In this document: positions 41,342-50,339 of the stretch, piece after piece
How positions within the stretch are numbered: position 1 is the first letter of the stretch
Layout of the letters: each line of letters opens with the position of its first letter
Origin: Caballeronia hypogeia
GTDB lineage: Bacteria; Pseudomonadota; Gammaproteobacteria; Burkholderiales; Burkholderiaceae
Assembly (NCBI RefSeq): GCF_001544875.2
Contig: NZ_FCOA02000014.1
Span: 1-64,000, forward strand
Length of the DNA stretch: 64,000 nucleotides
Direction: 5' to 3'
The notes under the pieces: model-generated
The model's database searches: none
Told to the model about the DNA's origin: nothing
The model's input: the letters and a program-made list of their open reading frames with translations, nothing else
Position numbers and translations under genes: made by a program

Positions 41342-42502
41342 TCAGAACAGGTGGAAGATGCCCACCCGTCCCATGAGTTGATGATTGTTCGATGAAGCCG
41401 TGGCGACCGCGCCTTCGAAGATGTCCGCATTGGTCGCCGCGCCCGCGGCTTTTTGCCAGACGCCCATCGCATAGACCGACGTGCGCTTGGAGAGCGCGTA
41501 GGCCGTGGTCAGGCCCACCTGGTGATAAATCGGAATGGCCTGGCTGTAGCCGATGTTGCCGTGCGTGTAGACGTACTGCGCGCCGACATACCAAGCGGGC
41601 GTGAGGTTGTAGCGTCCCCATGCTTCATAGTTGTCGAAGCGCACGGTGCCATTGGTGCCGTTCGCGTCGTTGAACTTCGTGTTCGTGTAGTCGATGCCGA
41701 GCGTCGCGGCGCCGATCGCATAGTTGAGCGCCGCACCGAATACCTGTTCGTTCGCCGGATTGCCGACGTAGCTGAACGGCCCGGTCGCGCCAATCGCCGC
41801 GCCTGTCGTGTTGGCGACGAAGTTTCCATCGGTCAGCAGCAACGCCGGGTTCTTCGCATAGAGATACGCGCCCGCGACATTGAACGGGCCGAACGCGTAG
41901 TTCGCCCCCACGCTCCACAAGCCCGTGGTGCCGCGTCCCGGCGCATTGGTGTTCGTGAACGAATAGAGGCCGCCGAAGGTCAGGCCGCCGATCTTCGGGC
42001 TCGCGTACTTGACCGAGTTGTCGACGCGAAACGAGTTGTCGGTGTTGTCGATGTCGCCCGCATGCACGAGCGGACCGGCGAGTTGGCCGGGCGCGGTCAG
42101 CGGCTGAAGGAAATCGACCACGGAATCGTATTGACGGCCCAGCGTCACCGTGCCCAAGCGCGTGTCCGACAGCCCGACATACGCCTGACGCCCGAAAAGA
42201 CGCCCGCCTTGCCGGCTCTGTCCGTTTTCGGTACTGAAGCCAGATTCGAGCTTGAAGATAGCGGAGAGGCCGCCGCCGAGTTCCTCGCTGCCCTTCAGTC
42301 CCCAGCGGCTGCCGTAGACGCCGTCGTAAGTACCGTCACGCATGCGCCAGAGCGAATGCCCGCCGCTGTTGTTGACATAGTCAATGCCCTCGTCGATCAC
42401 GCCGTACAGTGTGACGGACGACTGCGCGTACGCATTCGCGGCGAACAATGCGCTCCCTGCCAGCACGCATGCAACGTGCGCCTTGACGAAACCCTTGGCC
42501 AT
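41342..42502 (-). CDS. Burkholderia-type trimeric outer-membrane porin
   Basis: A 386-residue porin: signal peptide MAKGFVKAHVACVLAGSALF with cleavage near AYAQSSV, then SSVTLYGVIDEGIDY, GSRWGLKGSEELGGG, LFGRQAYVGLSDT and a carboxyl end MGRVGIFHLF with terminal phenylalanine. GGAGGAAGAGC just before the ATG at 42502 is a strong ribosome binding site; the open frame extends far upstream inside the GntR gene and is rejected. It lies between GntR and gabD, presumably for outer-membrane entry of the substrate. Confidence 0.93.
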   Translation of the reverse strand: MAKGFVKAHVACVLAGSALFAANAYAQSSVTLYGVIDEGIDYVNNSGGHSLWRMRDGTYDGVYGSRWGLKGSEELGGGLSAIFKLESGFSTENGQSRQGGRLFGRQAYVGLSDTRLGTVTLGRQYDSVVDFLQPLTAPGQLAGPLVHAGDIDNTDNSFRVDNSVKYASPKIGGLTFGGLYSFTNTNAPGRGTTGLWSVGANYAFGPFNVAGAYLYAKNPALLLTDGNFVANTTGAAIGATGPFSYVGNPANEQVFGAALNYAIGAATLGIDYTNTKFNDANGTNGTVRFDNYEAWGRYNLTPAWYVGAQYVYTHGNIGYSQAIPIYHQVGLTTAYALSKRTSVYAMGVWQKAAGAATNADIFEGAVATASSNNHQLMGRVGIFHLF

Positions 42503-42531
42503 GCTCTTCCTCCTCCGAACCGGTTGACTGC

Positions 42532-43317
42532 TTATGGTTTGATGAACCGTGGTTGTTGCTTCTTGTATGGCATTGCTCTTTGCGGCACGATCGCGCTGTC
42601 GCGAACGTCGTGATTGGCTCGCTTCCAGGACGCGTTCGTCTGTCCTTCGCTCAGCAAATCCCGTGCGATTGCCGACACGCGTTCGACGTGCGCTCGCGCA
42701 GCATCGCGTGCGTCGAGGGCGTTCCGCGAGCGGATCGCGCCGAGGATCTGGCGCATTTCCTGAACCGCCTGTCGGCCTCGGTCGTCGGAAGCGATCGTCA
42801 TTGCTCTCAGTCGATTGATCCGGGCGGTCAGCGACTGCACGATTTCCCACGCGACATTCTTCTGTCCGCCGGTGAACATGCGTTCGTAGAACGCGGTCGT
42901 GTGATCGCGCACCGCATGATGGTCGTGCGTATCGAAGGCGCGCTGGATCGCATCGAGGCACTTCGCAAGCTCCGCGACGACATCGTCGTCCGCGTATCGC
43001 GCGCAAGCCATCGCAGCTTCGCTTTCGAGCAACGCGCGAATTTCGTAGATTTCAGCAGCGGTATCCGCATCCAGAATGGCGACGATCTGCCCTTGATTCG
43101 GCTGGGACTCGATCAGCCCTTCCGTTTCAAGATGCCGCAACACCTCGCGCACCACCGTGCGGCTCACGCCGAGTTCCTCGCACAAAGGGCGTTCCACCAG
43201 CCGGTCGCCGGGAAGAAAGCGTGCGTCCAGAATGGCCGAACGCATCTTCTCGAGCGCCAGCTCGCGCAGCGTGATGTTGGGCCGCTCGACCTTCAGCGAA
43301 GACATCCGGTCGCGCAT
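42532..43317 (-). CDS. GntR-family (FCD) regulator, copy A
   Basis: A 261-residue FadR-type regulator. The DNA-binding part includes LCEELGVSRTVVREVLRHLE. The FCD effector domain has EIYEIRALLESEAAMACA and FYERMFTGGQKNVAWEIV. It is paralogous to 49640-50317 with near-identical recognition helices, so both may read the same ATGG-N4-CCAT operators. The ATG at 43317 abuts the ATPase stop (TGATATG) with AGG six bases before; an internal ATG at 43305 aligns better with the paralogue's start. The C-terminal tail after residue 220 is extended and basic. Confidence 0.87.
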   Translation of the reverse strand: MRDRMSSLKVERPNITLRELALEKMRSAILDARFLPGDRLVERPLCEELGVSRTVVREVLRHLETEGLIESQPNQGQIVAILDADTAAEIYEIRALLESEAAMACARYADDDVVAELAKCLDAIQRAFDTHDHHAVRDHTTAFYERMFTGGQKNVAWEIVQSLTARINRLRAMTIASDDRGRQAVQEMRQILGAIRSRNALDARDAARAHVERVSAIARDLLSEGQTNASWKRANHDVRDSAIVPQRAMPYKKQQPRFIKP

Positions 43318-43318
43318 A

Positions 43319-44401
43319 TCAGGCCTGCGTGAAGAGCCGGACATCGCGAACATCCCAATCGACGAGCGCCTGCGTGCCGATCACGAGACCGCTGTCCCGA
43401 TGGTCGCCCGCCGGCATACGAATGGAAATCTCCTGCTCCCAGGGCGTCGCAACCGCGTAGTGCATGGCGTCGCCGAGATAGGTGATGTCGCGCACGGTCA
43501 CGGGCAAGCCCGCGGACGCGTTCGACGCGCCGAGCGCCCGGATGCGGATCTGTTCCGGACGAACCATGAGCGTGCCTTCATCGCCCGCCGTGAGCGACGC
43601 GTTGCCGGCAGCGGTTACGGCATGACCGTTGGGAAACACACCGCTCGATTGTTCCGTGCTGCTCGACGTCACGCGAACGGGCAGGAAGTTCGAGTTGCCG
43701 ATGAAGTTGGCGACGAACTTCGACGCGGGATTGGAATAGAGTTCCTCGCCCGTTCCGCATTGCTCGATGCGTCCCTTGTTGAACACCGCGATGCGATCCG
43801 ACAGCCGAAGCGCCTCTTCCTGATCGTGCGTCACATACAGAATCGTGACGCCCGTTTCCTGGTGAATGCGGCGCAGTTCGAGCTGAATCTCCTCGCGCAG
43901 CTTCTTGTCGAGCGCGGAAAGCGGCTCGTCCATCAAGAGCACGGGCGGGTCGTAAGCGAGCGCGCGCGCAATCGCCACGCGTTGCTGCTGGCCACCGGAC
44001 ATCTGCGCGGGCATGCGATCGCGGAACTCCGAGAGATGCACGAGCGCGAGCATCTCGTCGACTTTCTTCCTGACCTCGGCATCGGGCCGGCGGCGCACGC
44101 GCAGCGGAAATGCGACGTTCTCGCCCACCGTCAGATGAGGAAACAGCGTATAGCGCTGAAAAACCATGCCGATGTTGCGCTTGTTCGGTGCGACGGAAAG
44201 CAGCGGCTTGCCGTCGAGCAACACGCGCCCTTCGGTCGGCTCCTGAAAGCCTGCGACGATATAGAGCGTCGTGCTCTTGCCCGAACCCGAGGGCCCGAGG
44301 AAGGTCATGAATTCGCCGCGCTCGATGTCGAGCGAAACGTTGTCGATGGCAACGACGTCATCGTAGGTCTTGCGCAGGTGCTGGATCTGAAGGAATGTCA
44401 T
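43319..44401 (-). CDS. ABC transporter ATPase, polyamine/PotA type
   Basis: A 360-residue cytoplasmic ATPase of the spermidine/putrescine/iron-type importers: Walker A GPSGSGKSTTLY, Q-loop FQRYTLFPHLTVGENVAF, signature MSGGQQQRVAIARALA, Walker B VLLMDEPLSALD and switch histidine YVTHDQEEAL. A C-terminal TOBE-type regulatory domain follows from about residue 240. It is encoded after the two permeases (11 bp) and directly before GntR copy A. It energises uptake of the ligand bound by the 46157-47188 protein. Confidence 0.92.
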   Translation of the reverse strand: MTFLQIQHLRKTYDDVVAIDNVSLDIERGEFMTFLGPSGSGKSTTLYIVAGFQEPTEGRVLLDGKPLLSVAPNKRNIGMVFQRYTLFPHLTVGENVAFPLRVRRRPDAEVRKKVDEMLALVHLSEFRDRMPAQMSGGQQQRVAIARALAYDPPVLLMDEPLSALDKKLREEIQLELRRIHQETGVTILYVTHDQEEALRLSDRIAVFNKGRIEQCGTGEELYSNPASKFVANFIGNSNFLPVRVTSSSTEQSSGVFPNGHAVTAAGNASLTAGDEGTLMVRPEQIRIRALGASNASAGLPVTVRDITYLGDAMHYAVATPWEQEISIRMPAGDHRDSGLVIGTQALVDWDVRDVRLFTQA

Positions 44402-44412
44402 GGCGCGTTACC

Positions 44413-45216
44413 TCACTTCACGGAACGGGGACGGCGCAGCACGGCGGCCGCCAGCATTAAAAAGGTCGTCAGCGCAACGAGCAGCGAGGACGCCGCGGCG
44501 ACCACGGGCGTCAGGTCCTGACGCAAGGTCGACCAGATCCGCACCGGCAAGGTCTGCAACGTGGGGCTCGACATGAAGATCGACACGACAACCTCATCCC
44601 ACGAGGCGAGGAACGAGAAGATCGCCGCCGCGAAGATGCCCAGATGAATCGCGGGCAGGGTCACGCGCAGCTTCACTTCAAGCGGCGACGCGCCGCATAC
44701 GAGCGCGGCATCTTCGAGCGATGTATCGAAGCTCGCGAGCGAATTGCTGATGGAGATGATCGAGAACGGCAGCGCGATGATCAGATGGCCGATCACGAAG
44801 CCCGTCGTCGTGCCGTTGAGCCCGACGCGCAGGCTGAACGCATACAGCGCAACCGCGAGCACGACCACGGGCAGCACCATTGGCGTGAGGAAGAAGGCCT
44901 GCACGGCGCTGCGTCCGCGAAACTTGCCGCGCACCAGCGCAAGCGATGCAAGCAGCCCGAGCACGACCGACAGCACCGTGACGATCACCGCGAGCTTGGC
45001 GCTCGTCAGCAGCGAATCCACCCAGCCGGAGTCGGTGAACAACTGGCGATACCACTCCAGCGTCCAGCCCGGCGCGGGGAAGATCAGCCATTGCGAGTCG
45101 CCGAAAGACAGCGCGACGATGAAGAGAATCGGCAGCAGGAGGAAAAGTCCCACCGCGCTGCCAATCGCGATCAACACCCACTTCATCGAGCCGAGACGAT
45201 CGAAATCGAGCAACAT
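44413..45216 (-). CDS. ABC transporter permease, PotC type
   Basis: A 267-residue inner-membrane permease with about six helices. The cytoplasmic EAA-like loop is SLEDAALVCGASPLEVKLRV with the conserved glycine, followed by PAIHLGIFAAAIFSF. TGACATG links it to the preceding permease with one base between stop and start. The paired permeases resemble PotB/PotC of polyamine importers; substrates in this family also include other amines and small organics. Confidence 0.9.
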   Translation of the reverse strand: MLLDFDRLGSMKWVLIAIGSAVGLFLLLPILFIVALSFGDSQWLIFPAPGWTLEWYRQLFTDSGWVDSLLTSAKLAVIVTVLSVVLGLLASLALVRGKFRGRSAVQAFFLTPMVLPVVVLAVALYAFSLRVGLNGTTTGFVIGHLIIALPFSIISISNSLASFDTSLEDAALVCGASPLEVKLRVTLPAIHLGIFAAAIFSFLASWDEVVVSIFMSSPTLQTLPVRIWSTLRQDLTPVVAAASSLLVALTTFLMLAAAVLRRPRSVK

Positions 45217-45217
45217 G

Positions 45218-46102
45218 TCAGCGACCTCCCATGCTGGTGCGCGCGCCGCCGGTGAAGCGCAGTTGCAACGCGAAGAGAGCGAGCGTCACCGCGAGCAGCA
45301 CGAATGCAGCGGCGCCGGCAAGACCCCAGTTCAACAAACCTTGCACGAGCTGCGCGATGAGTTCGGCCAGCATCATGTACGAGGGTCCGCCGAGCAGCGC
45401 GGGGGTCACGAAGTAGCCGAGCGCCATCACGAAGACCATCAGCGCGCCCGACGCGATGCCCGGCGCCGCGAGCGGCACGAGCACGCGCCAGAACGCCTGC
45501 CAGCGATTTGCGCCGCACACGGCGGCCGCGCGCAAGGTCGATGCATCGATGCTGCGCAAGGTTGCGTGCAGCGGCATCACGAGGAACGGCAGCATGATGT
45601 AGGTCATGCCAACGGTCACGCCCACGAGGTTGTTCACCAGCGCGAGCGGCGGCTCGTTGATGATGTGCAGGAACATCAGCAGACGATTGATCGGCCCGGT
45701 CGATTGCAGCAGCACCATCCATGCGAAGGTGCGCGCGAGCAGGTTGGTCCACATGGAGAGCAGCATGATCGAGAACAGCAGCGAGCTGATCCGGCGCGGC
45801 GCGATGGCGAGCAGCCACGCGGTCGGAAAGCCGATGACCAGCGTCGCGATCGTCACGACGGTTGCCACGAGGAACGTGTTGCCGAAGACCTTCAGATAGG
45901 TCGTCGAGCCGAGCAACTCCGCATAGTTCTGCAAGCCCGGCGTCGGATCGAGAATGCTGCGAAGCAGTAGCGACAACACCGGCAGGACGAAGAAGATCGC
46001 GAGCAACAGCAGCGCGGGGGCGAGAAGGCGCATGCTGCGCCAGTCCGGTTTGCGCCGCGCTTTCGCGGCGGGGGGTGCAACGGTACTGAGGACGTTCGGC
46101 AT
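45218..46102 (-). CDS. ABC transporter permease, PotB type
   Basis: A 294-residue permease with about six helices. The EAA-like loop is SIDASTLRAAAVCGANRWQA, then FWRVLVPLAAPGIASG. The ATG at 46102 has GGGAG five bases upstream; a TTG 12 bp earlier was rejected. It is the first permease after the binding protein, in the order binding protein, permease, permease, ATPase. Confidence 0.9.
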   Translation of the reverse strand: MPNVLSTVAPPAAKARRKPDWRSMRLLAPALLLLAIFFVLPVLSLLLRSILDPTPGLQNYAELLGSTTYLKVFGNTFLVATVVTIATLVIGFPTAWLLAIAPRRISSLLFSIMLLSMWTNLLARTFAWMVLLQSTGPINRLLMFLHIINEPPLALVNNLVGVTVGMTYIMLPFLVMPLHATLRSIDASTLRAAAVCGANRWQAFWRVLVPLAAPGIASGALMVFVMALGYFVTPALLGGPSYMMLAELIAQLVQGLLNWGLAGAAAFVLLAVTLALFALQLRFTGGARTSMGGR

Positions 46103-46156
46103 GGTGACTCCCAATCCAGGCTGTGTTGCCCGCGATCTCCGCGAATGAGCGGCGAC

Positions 46157-47188
46157 TTACTTCGACTGCCACGCGTACCAGCGCTTCGCGATCGCATCGC
46201 GGTTCTGCGCCCAGTACTTCATGTCGAGATTGATCTGCGAGGTCTTGAATTGATCGGGAAGCTGTTTCTGGACATCGGCGGGCATCAATGCCGGCGACTT
46301 GATGTTGATCGGCGCGTAATTCGTATCGGTCGCGAACTTGGCCTGAGCCTGAGCGCTGGTCGCGTAGGCGAGGAACTTCATCGCTTCGGCTTTATGCTTC
46401 GAGCCCTTGGGAACCACGAGCATGTCGGCCGCGGTCAGGTTCTGATTCCATGAGATGCCCACGGGAACACCCGTCTGAGCGAGAGCATGCAGGCGTCCGT
46501 TCCAGAACACGCCCATCGGCGCTTCGCCGGAGGCCAGCAATTGCTGCGACTGCGCGCCGCCGCTCCACCAGACGATGTCGCCCTTGATGGTGTCGAGTTT
46601 CTTGAACGCGCGATCGAGATCGAGCGGATAGAGCTTGTTCGCGGGCACGCCGTCCGCCAGCAACGCGATTTCGAGCACGCCCGGCGCGGACCACTTGTAG
46701 AGCGTGCGCTTGCCCGGAAACTTCTTCGTGTCGAACAAGTCGCCCCAATTGGCCGGTTGCGCGCTCGCGAACTTGGCCTTGTTATAGCCGAGCACGAACG
46801 AGTAGTAGAAGCTGCCGACCGCGGACGGCGTCGCGAAACGCGGGTCCAGCTCGTCCTTCTTCACGACGTTGTAGTCGATCGGCTCGACGAGCCCCGCTTG
46901 CTGCGCGGCATAAGCGAAGTCCCCTTCGACATCGACCACATCCCACGTCACGTTGCCGCTTTCGACCATCGCCTTGAGCTTGCCGTAGTCGGTCGGTCCG
47001 TCCATCAGCACGTTGATGCCGTTCGCCTGTGCAAAGGGCTGAGCCCAGTCCTTCTGCTGCGACGATTGCGTCGTGCCGCCCCAGCTCGTGAAAACAATCG
47101 GTTCAGCGGCTTGCACGAGCGTGCCGAATACGCATGCCGCGCTGGCGGCGATCAAGCTCGCTGCAAAAAGACTCTTTCTCGTGTTCAT
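46157..47188 (-). CDS. ABC transporter periplasmic substrate-binding protein, PotD type
   Basis: A 343-residue exported binding protein with signal peptide (MNTRKSLFAASLIAASAACV, cleavage after VQA). It continues with the family's EPIVFTSWGGTTQSS, VVDVEGDFAYAAQQAGLVEP, LGYNKAKF and GAQSQQLLASGEAPMGVFW blocks. PotD relatives bind putrescine, spermidine and other cationic or amino compounds. Expression within the copy-3 operon suggests that the island substrate or a precursor enters by this system. Confidence 0.9.
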   Translation of the reverse strand: MNTRKSLFAASLIAASAACVFGTLVQAAEPIVFTSWGGTTQSSQQKDWAQPFAQANGINVLMDGPTDYGKLKAMVESGNVTWDVVDVEGDFAYAAQQAGLVEPIDYNVVKKDELDPRFATPSAVGSFYYSFVLGYNKAKFASAQPANWGDLFDTKKFPGKRTLYKWSAPGVLEIALLADGVPANKLYPLDLDRAFKKLDTIKGDIVWWSGGAQSQQLLASGEAPMGVFWNGRLHALAQTGVPVGISWNQNLTAADMLVVPKGSKHKAEAMKFLAYATSAQAQAKFATDTNYAPINIKSPALMPADVQKQLPDQFKTSQINLDMKYWAQNRDAIAKRWYAWQSK

Positions 47189-47245
47189 TGCTGTCTCCTG
47201 CCTGATGTGTGAGTGAAGCCGCGTTGTCAGCGGTCTGTTTGTCGT

Positions 47246-47560
47246 TTACTTGAGCGGCGAGAAATTCGTCGGCCGCATGATCTTGTTTTCCATCTCTTCC
47301 ATGAGCGCCTGAATCTTCGGCGCGAAGGCCTGCCACGCCGGATCGTTTGCGAGCGCGGCGCGCCTGCGATCGCGTTCGTCGAGCGACGGATAAGCCCAGA
47401 TATGAACGATCTGGTTAAGCGGCCCGATCTCCGAGAAGAAATAGCCGACGAGGTCCTGCAGATACTTCTTCTGCAACTCGATGCCCTCTTCCTCGACGAG
47501 TTTCAGATAGGCCGGAACCGCGCCGGTCTTGATTCGATACGTTCGGATTTCGTAGAACAT
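47246..47560 (-). CDS. NIPSNAP family protein
   Basis: A 104-residue protein beginning MFYEIRTYRIKTGAVPAYLK and containing GYFFSEIGPLNQIVHIWAYP and DERDRRRAALANDPAWQAF, the standard NIPSNAP dimeric alpha-beta-barrel features. The ATG at 47560 matches the family start; a much longer open frame upstream lies within the reductase gene. NIPSNAP genes are common in aromatic and organic-acid catabolic operons, but their chemistry is mostly undefined. Here it lies 50 bp after the flavin reductase. Confidence 0.85.
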   Translation of the reverse strand: MFYEIRTYRIKTGAVPAYLKLVEEEGIELQKKYLQDLVGYFFSEIGPLNQIVHIWAYPSLDERDRRRAALANDPAWQAFAPKIQALMEEMENKIMRPTNFSPLK

Positions 47561-47610
47561 GGGTTTTCCGTTCAGCGCATGACGAAGGGATTGAGTTTTC
47601 GCTCGTGCAT

Positions 47611-48573
47611 TCAGTGCGATGTCGCCAGCGACTGAACCTTGCCCGTCGCGCTGTCGCCCACATAGATGCCGAACGCGTCTTCGCTGCGTTCGCGCACATA
47701 GCGTTGGAGCATCGAACGAACGGCGTCGTCGCGGATGCGATCCCACGCGATCTCGCCGAGCGGAACCACACGCACGCGCGACGAGGCCGATGGCAACGCA
47801 AGGCCATCGCTGGACACGCGTCCGCGGTAATACACATGCACGCCCGGCGCATGGCCGCTGCTCTCCTCGAACACGGCGAACAGGAAATCCAGATGCGCGT
47901 CGAGGCCGAGCTTGGCGAGCACGCCGCGCAAGCTGGTCGCATCGCTCGATGGCTCAAGCTTGATTCCGCACGGCAACTCCAGGCCTTGCGGCGTGTCCAG
48001 CAGAACGACGCCGCCATCCAGTTCGAGAATCGCGCCGACTTTGGCACGCGAGCCAGCCGCGGCCAGTGCTTCCTGCGACAGGCTGAAGTTCACATAGGCG
48101 CCGCGGCAATAGCCGAGCGGCGACGAAGTCGTATGCGTAAAGTCCACGACGCGGCCGATCAGAATGATGTGATCGCCCGCATCGACGACCTCGTGCGTCC
48201 TGCAATCGAAGCTCGCGGCCGCGCCGTTCATCAGCGGTGCGCCGGTCGCGCGCGTGTGCCAGTCGACCTGCGTGAACTTGTCGGCGGCCTTCGACGCGAA
48301 CACGCCCGACACCGCTTTCTGACCTTCCGCGAGCACGCTCACCGCGAAGTGATCCGTGGCCGAGAACACGGCGTGACTCGACGCCGTCTTGGCGATGCAC
48401 ACGAGAATCAGCGGCGGATCGAGCGACACCGACGTGAACGAATTCGCCGTGAAGCCGCGCGGCGAGCCGTCGGGTTGAATGGTCGTGACGACCGTCACGC
48501 CGGTCACGAACGCGCCGAGCGCGCGGCGAAACTCTGCGAGATCGAGCACCTGGCTTTGAATCGTGTCAGTCAT
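47611..48573 (-). CDS. Flavin reductase with C-terminal Nudix-like domain, module copy 3
   Basis: A 320-residue paralogue of 29969-30922, with nearly identical reductase core (FRRALGAFVTGVTVVTT, PRGFTANSFTSVSLDPP, SFDCRTHEVVDAGDHI) and the same C-terminal Nudix-like part lacking the metal-binding glutamates (SLRGVLAKLGL). Its start overlaps the hydrolase stop by 8 bp as in copy 1. No monooxygenase gene follows, so it may feed reduced flavin to the copy-2 monooxygenase, whose own reductase is decayed. Confidence 0.88.
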   Translation of the reverse strand: MTDTIQSQVLDLAEFRRALGAFVTGVTVVTTIQPDGSPRGFTANSFTSVSLDPPLILVCIAKTASSHAVFSATDHFAVSVLAEGQKAVSGVFASKAADKFTQVDWHTRATGAPLMNGAAASFDCRTHEVVDAGDHIILIGRVVDFTHTTSSPLGYCRGAYVNFSLSQEALAAAGSRAKVGAILELDGGVVLLDTPQGLELPCGIKLEPSSDATSLRGVLAKLGLDAHLDFLFAVFEESSGHAPGVHVYYRGRVSSDGLALPSASSRVRVVPLGEIAWDRIRDDAVRSMLQRYVRERSEDAFGIYVGDSATGKVQSLATSH

Positions 48574-49438
48574 GACGTGCTCCTGTATGTGTTGTGTGGA
48601 TCGGTTGCGCGGCCGCGGCTCGCGTCAGAAAGGCGACGAGCCGCTCGTTGACGCGCTCGGGATCTGTGACGTTCATCATGTGGCGCGCGCCGTCGATGAT
48701 TTCGGCGCGGCCGTTGCGAGCCGCCGACGCCATCGCTTGCGACATCGACGGGCTGGAATTCGGATCGAATTCGCCGGTCAGGAAAAGCGCGGGCATGTTC
48801 AGGCACTCAAGACGGCCGACATGCGCGCCGTCCGAACTCGCGAACAGTCGATACGTGCGCGCGTACCCGACCGGGTCCACGTTCAGCAACAAGGCGCGCA
48901 GGTCTTGCGCGGACTGCGCCAAATGCGCGGGCACCGGCTCGCCGAACCAGCGCGCAATGGTTGCATCGACGCCGACGCCGGTTTCGGTCGCATCCAGCGT
49001 CGAGGCGCGGTTCATCACGGCGGCGCTTTGTTCCGGCGTGCGATCGTAGACAGCGTTCAGGGCCGCGACGCTCTGCGTGCGAGCCGGAAGCGTGAGCGCG
49101 AATTCGAGCGCGACGAGCGCGCCCATCGAATGTCCGACAACGTGCACGCGTTCGATCTTCAGCGCGTCGAGCAGCGCGGAGAGCTGCATTGCGTATTCGG
49201 CGAGCGTCGGTTCGGCGCTCGGCAACGCGCTTTCGCCGTGGCCGGGCATGTCGTAGGCGAGGACATCGAAGTACGCGCTGAGGGCGTCGATCTGCGGCGC
49301 CCAGACGCTGTGATTCATGCCCACGCCGTGGATCAACACCACGGTCCCAGCACTCTGGCCGGCGCGCGACGCGTACAAGCTGTATCGCGTGCCGCCCGCC
49401 ACGGCGCCCGCGACGAGGCGGCTTGCTTCCGGCTTCAT
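48566..49438 (-). CDS. Alpha/beta hydrolase, module copy 3
   Basis: A 290-residue hydrolase paralogous to 30915-31787. It has HGVGMNHSVWAPQIDAL, nucleophile elbow VVGHSMGALVALEFAL, acid LTGEFDPNSSPSM and histidine DGARHMMNVTDPERV. It is the first gene of the long copy-3 operon, 63 bp downstream of an island operator. Same length and start (MKPE.S.LV) as copy 1, so a recent duplication is likely. Confidence 0.88.
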   Translation of the reverse strand: MKPEASRLVAGAVAGGTRYSLYASRAGQSAGTVVLIHGVGMNHSVWAPQIDALSAYFDVLAYDMPGHGESALPSAEPTLAEYAMQLSALLDALKIERVHVVGHSMGALVALEFALTLPARTQSVAALNAVYDRTPEQSAAVMNRASTLDATETGVGVDATIARWFGEPVPAHLAQSAQDLRALLLNVDPVGYARTYRLFASSDGAHVGRLECLNMPALFLTGEFDPNSSPSMSQAMASAARNGRAEIIDGARHMMNVTDPERVNERLVAFLTRAAAAQPIHTTHTGARHD

Positions 49439-49500
49439 GCGCCCAGTTCCTTATCGTGTTCCTGCTTCATAGCCTGTCTCCAACGCCGTATCAACCAATG

Positions 49501-49553
49501 ATGGTATGCCATATTATTCTCGAGAACACCGACAGAATATTATGGAATACCAT
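49501..49553. promoter_or_regulatory. Two GntR-type operators upstream of the copy-3 operon
   Basis: The element at 49501-49516 reads TAATATGGCATACCAT on the minus strand and would serve the hydrolase gene. A second at 49538-49553 reads TATTATGGAATACCAT on the plus strand. Their palindrome centres are 41 bp apart, close to four helical turns, which could allow cooperative binding or looping. Confidence 0.68.
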
Positions 49554-49583
49554 GACACGGTGTTCAGGCCGAATGCAGGCAAT

Positions 49584-49607
49584 AAAAAACCGCCACTCGG
49601 GCGGTTT
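49584..49607 (-). terminator. Rho-independent terminator of GntR copy B
   Basis: AAACCGCC-ACTCG-GGCGGTTT forms an eight-pair stem. On the minus strand it is followed by TTTATT. It lies 30 bp downstream of the GntR copy B stop codon, separating it from the copy-3 operon. Confidence 0.8.
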
Positions 49608-49639
49608 CTTGTCAGACAGATGGTTCTTCGGTCGCGCGA

Positions 49640-50317
49640 TTATTCGGGCTCGCTCGACTGGCTGAGCGCCTCTTGCGCCAGACCCGCAACCCGCCGGATA
49701 TGTGCGGCGGACGCTTCGAACGCGGCATCGCCGTCGCCTCGTTCTATGGCTTCGAGCAGCGCGTTCATTTCTCGATTCGATTCCTCGCCGCGCCCCGTCG
49801 ACGATATCGTCAACGCGCGCAGCCGGTTAATCCGCGTGTTCAGTGAGCGCACGACGGACAGAGAGACCGATTTCTGCGCGCCTTCGAAAAGTACGTCGTA
49901 GAAAGATTCTGTTTGCGTGAGGACTTCCGCGAAGGCGTTGCGGGCGAAAGCGTCCTCGATCTTGCGGCGAATGCTGCGCAATTTTTCGACAAGTTCGGGC
50001 GTCGCGTTCTTGGCGCAGGCGCGGGCCGCATTGGCTTCGAGCAGACCGCGCAACTCATAGATTTCCGAGACCTGCGTTGGATCGAGTCGCGCCACAACCG
50101 GTCCTTGGCGCGACACAATATCGACCAGACCTTCGGTTTCGAGATGGCGCAGCACTTCGCGCACGACGGTGCGGCTTACGCCCAGTTCGTCGCACAGCGT
50201 CCGCTCGACAAGTCGCGCGCCCGGGCGGAAATAACCCTGCACGATCGCTTCGCGCAGCTTTTCGAGCGTCAGTTCGCGAAGCGTCTTCGCGTTTCGGTCA
50301 ACTTTGAGATCCGACAT
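49640..50317 (-). CDS. GntR-family (FCD) regulator, copy B
   Basis: A 225-residue FadR-type regulator beginning MSDLKVDRNAKTLRELTLEK, with recognition region LCDELGVSRTVVREVLRHLE and FCD effector domain (EIYELRGLLEANAARACA, SFYDVLFEGAQKSVSLSVV). An island-type operator overlaps its own promoter (50340-50355), consistent with autoregulation. It is the most likely repressor of the ATGG-N4-CCAT regulon, with copy A as a second reader. It ends at a clean terminator. Confidence 0.9.
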   Translation of the reverse strand: MSDLKVDRNAKTLRELTLEKLREAIVQGYFRPGARLVERTLCDELGVSRTVVREVLRHLETEGLVDIVSRQGPVVARLDPTQVSEIYELRGLLEANAARACAKNATPELVEKLRSIRRKIEDAFARNAFAEVLTQTESFYDVLFEGAQKSVSLSVVRSLNTRINRLRALTISSTGRGEESNREMNALLEAIERGDGDAAFEASAAHIRRVAGLAQEALSQSSEPE

Positions 50318-50339
50318 TTCAGCCTTTTAACGAATCGAA

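Noticed and set aside
42573..42584. TATGGCATTGCT as a further island operator
   Set aside because: Only one half-site matches; the CCAT half is absent, and it lies within the 3' end of the GntR copy A gene.
43300..47190. Assigning the PotABCD-like importer to putrescine or spermidine
   Set aside because: The family carries many amines and other small molecules, and no polyamine-degradation genes are present apart from GabD; substrate left open.
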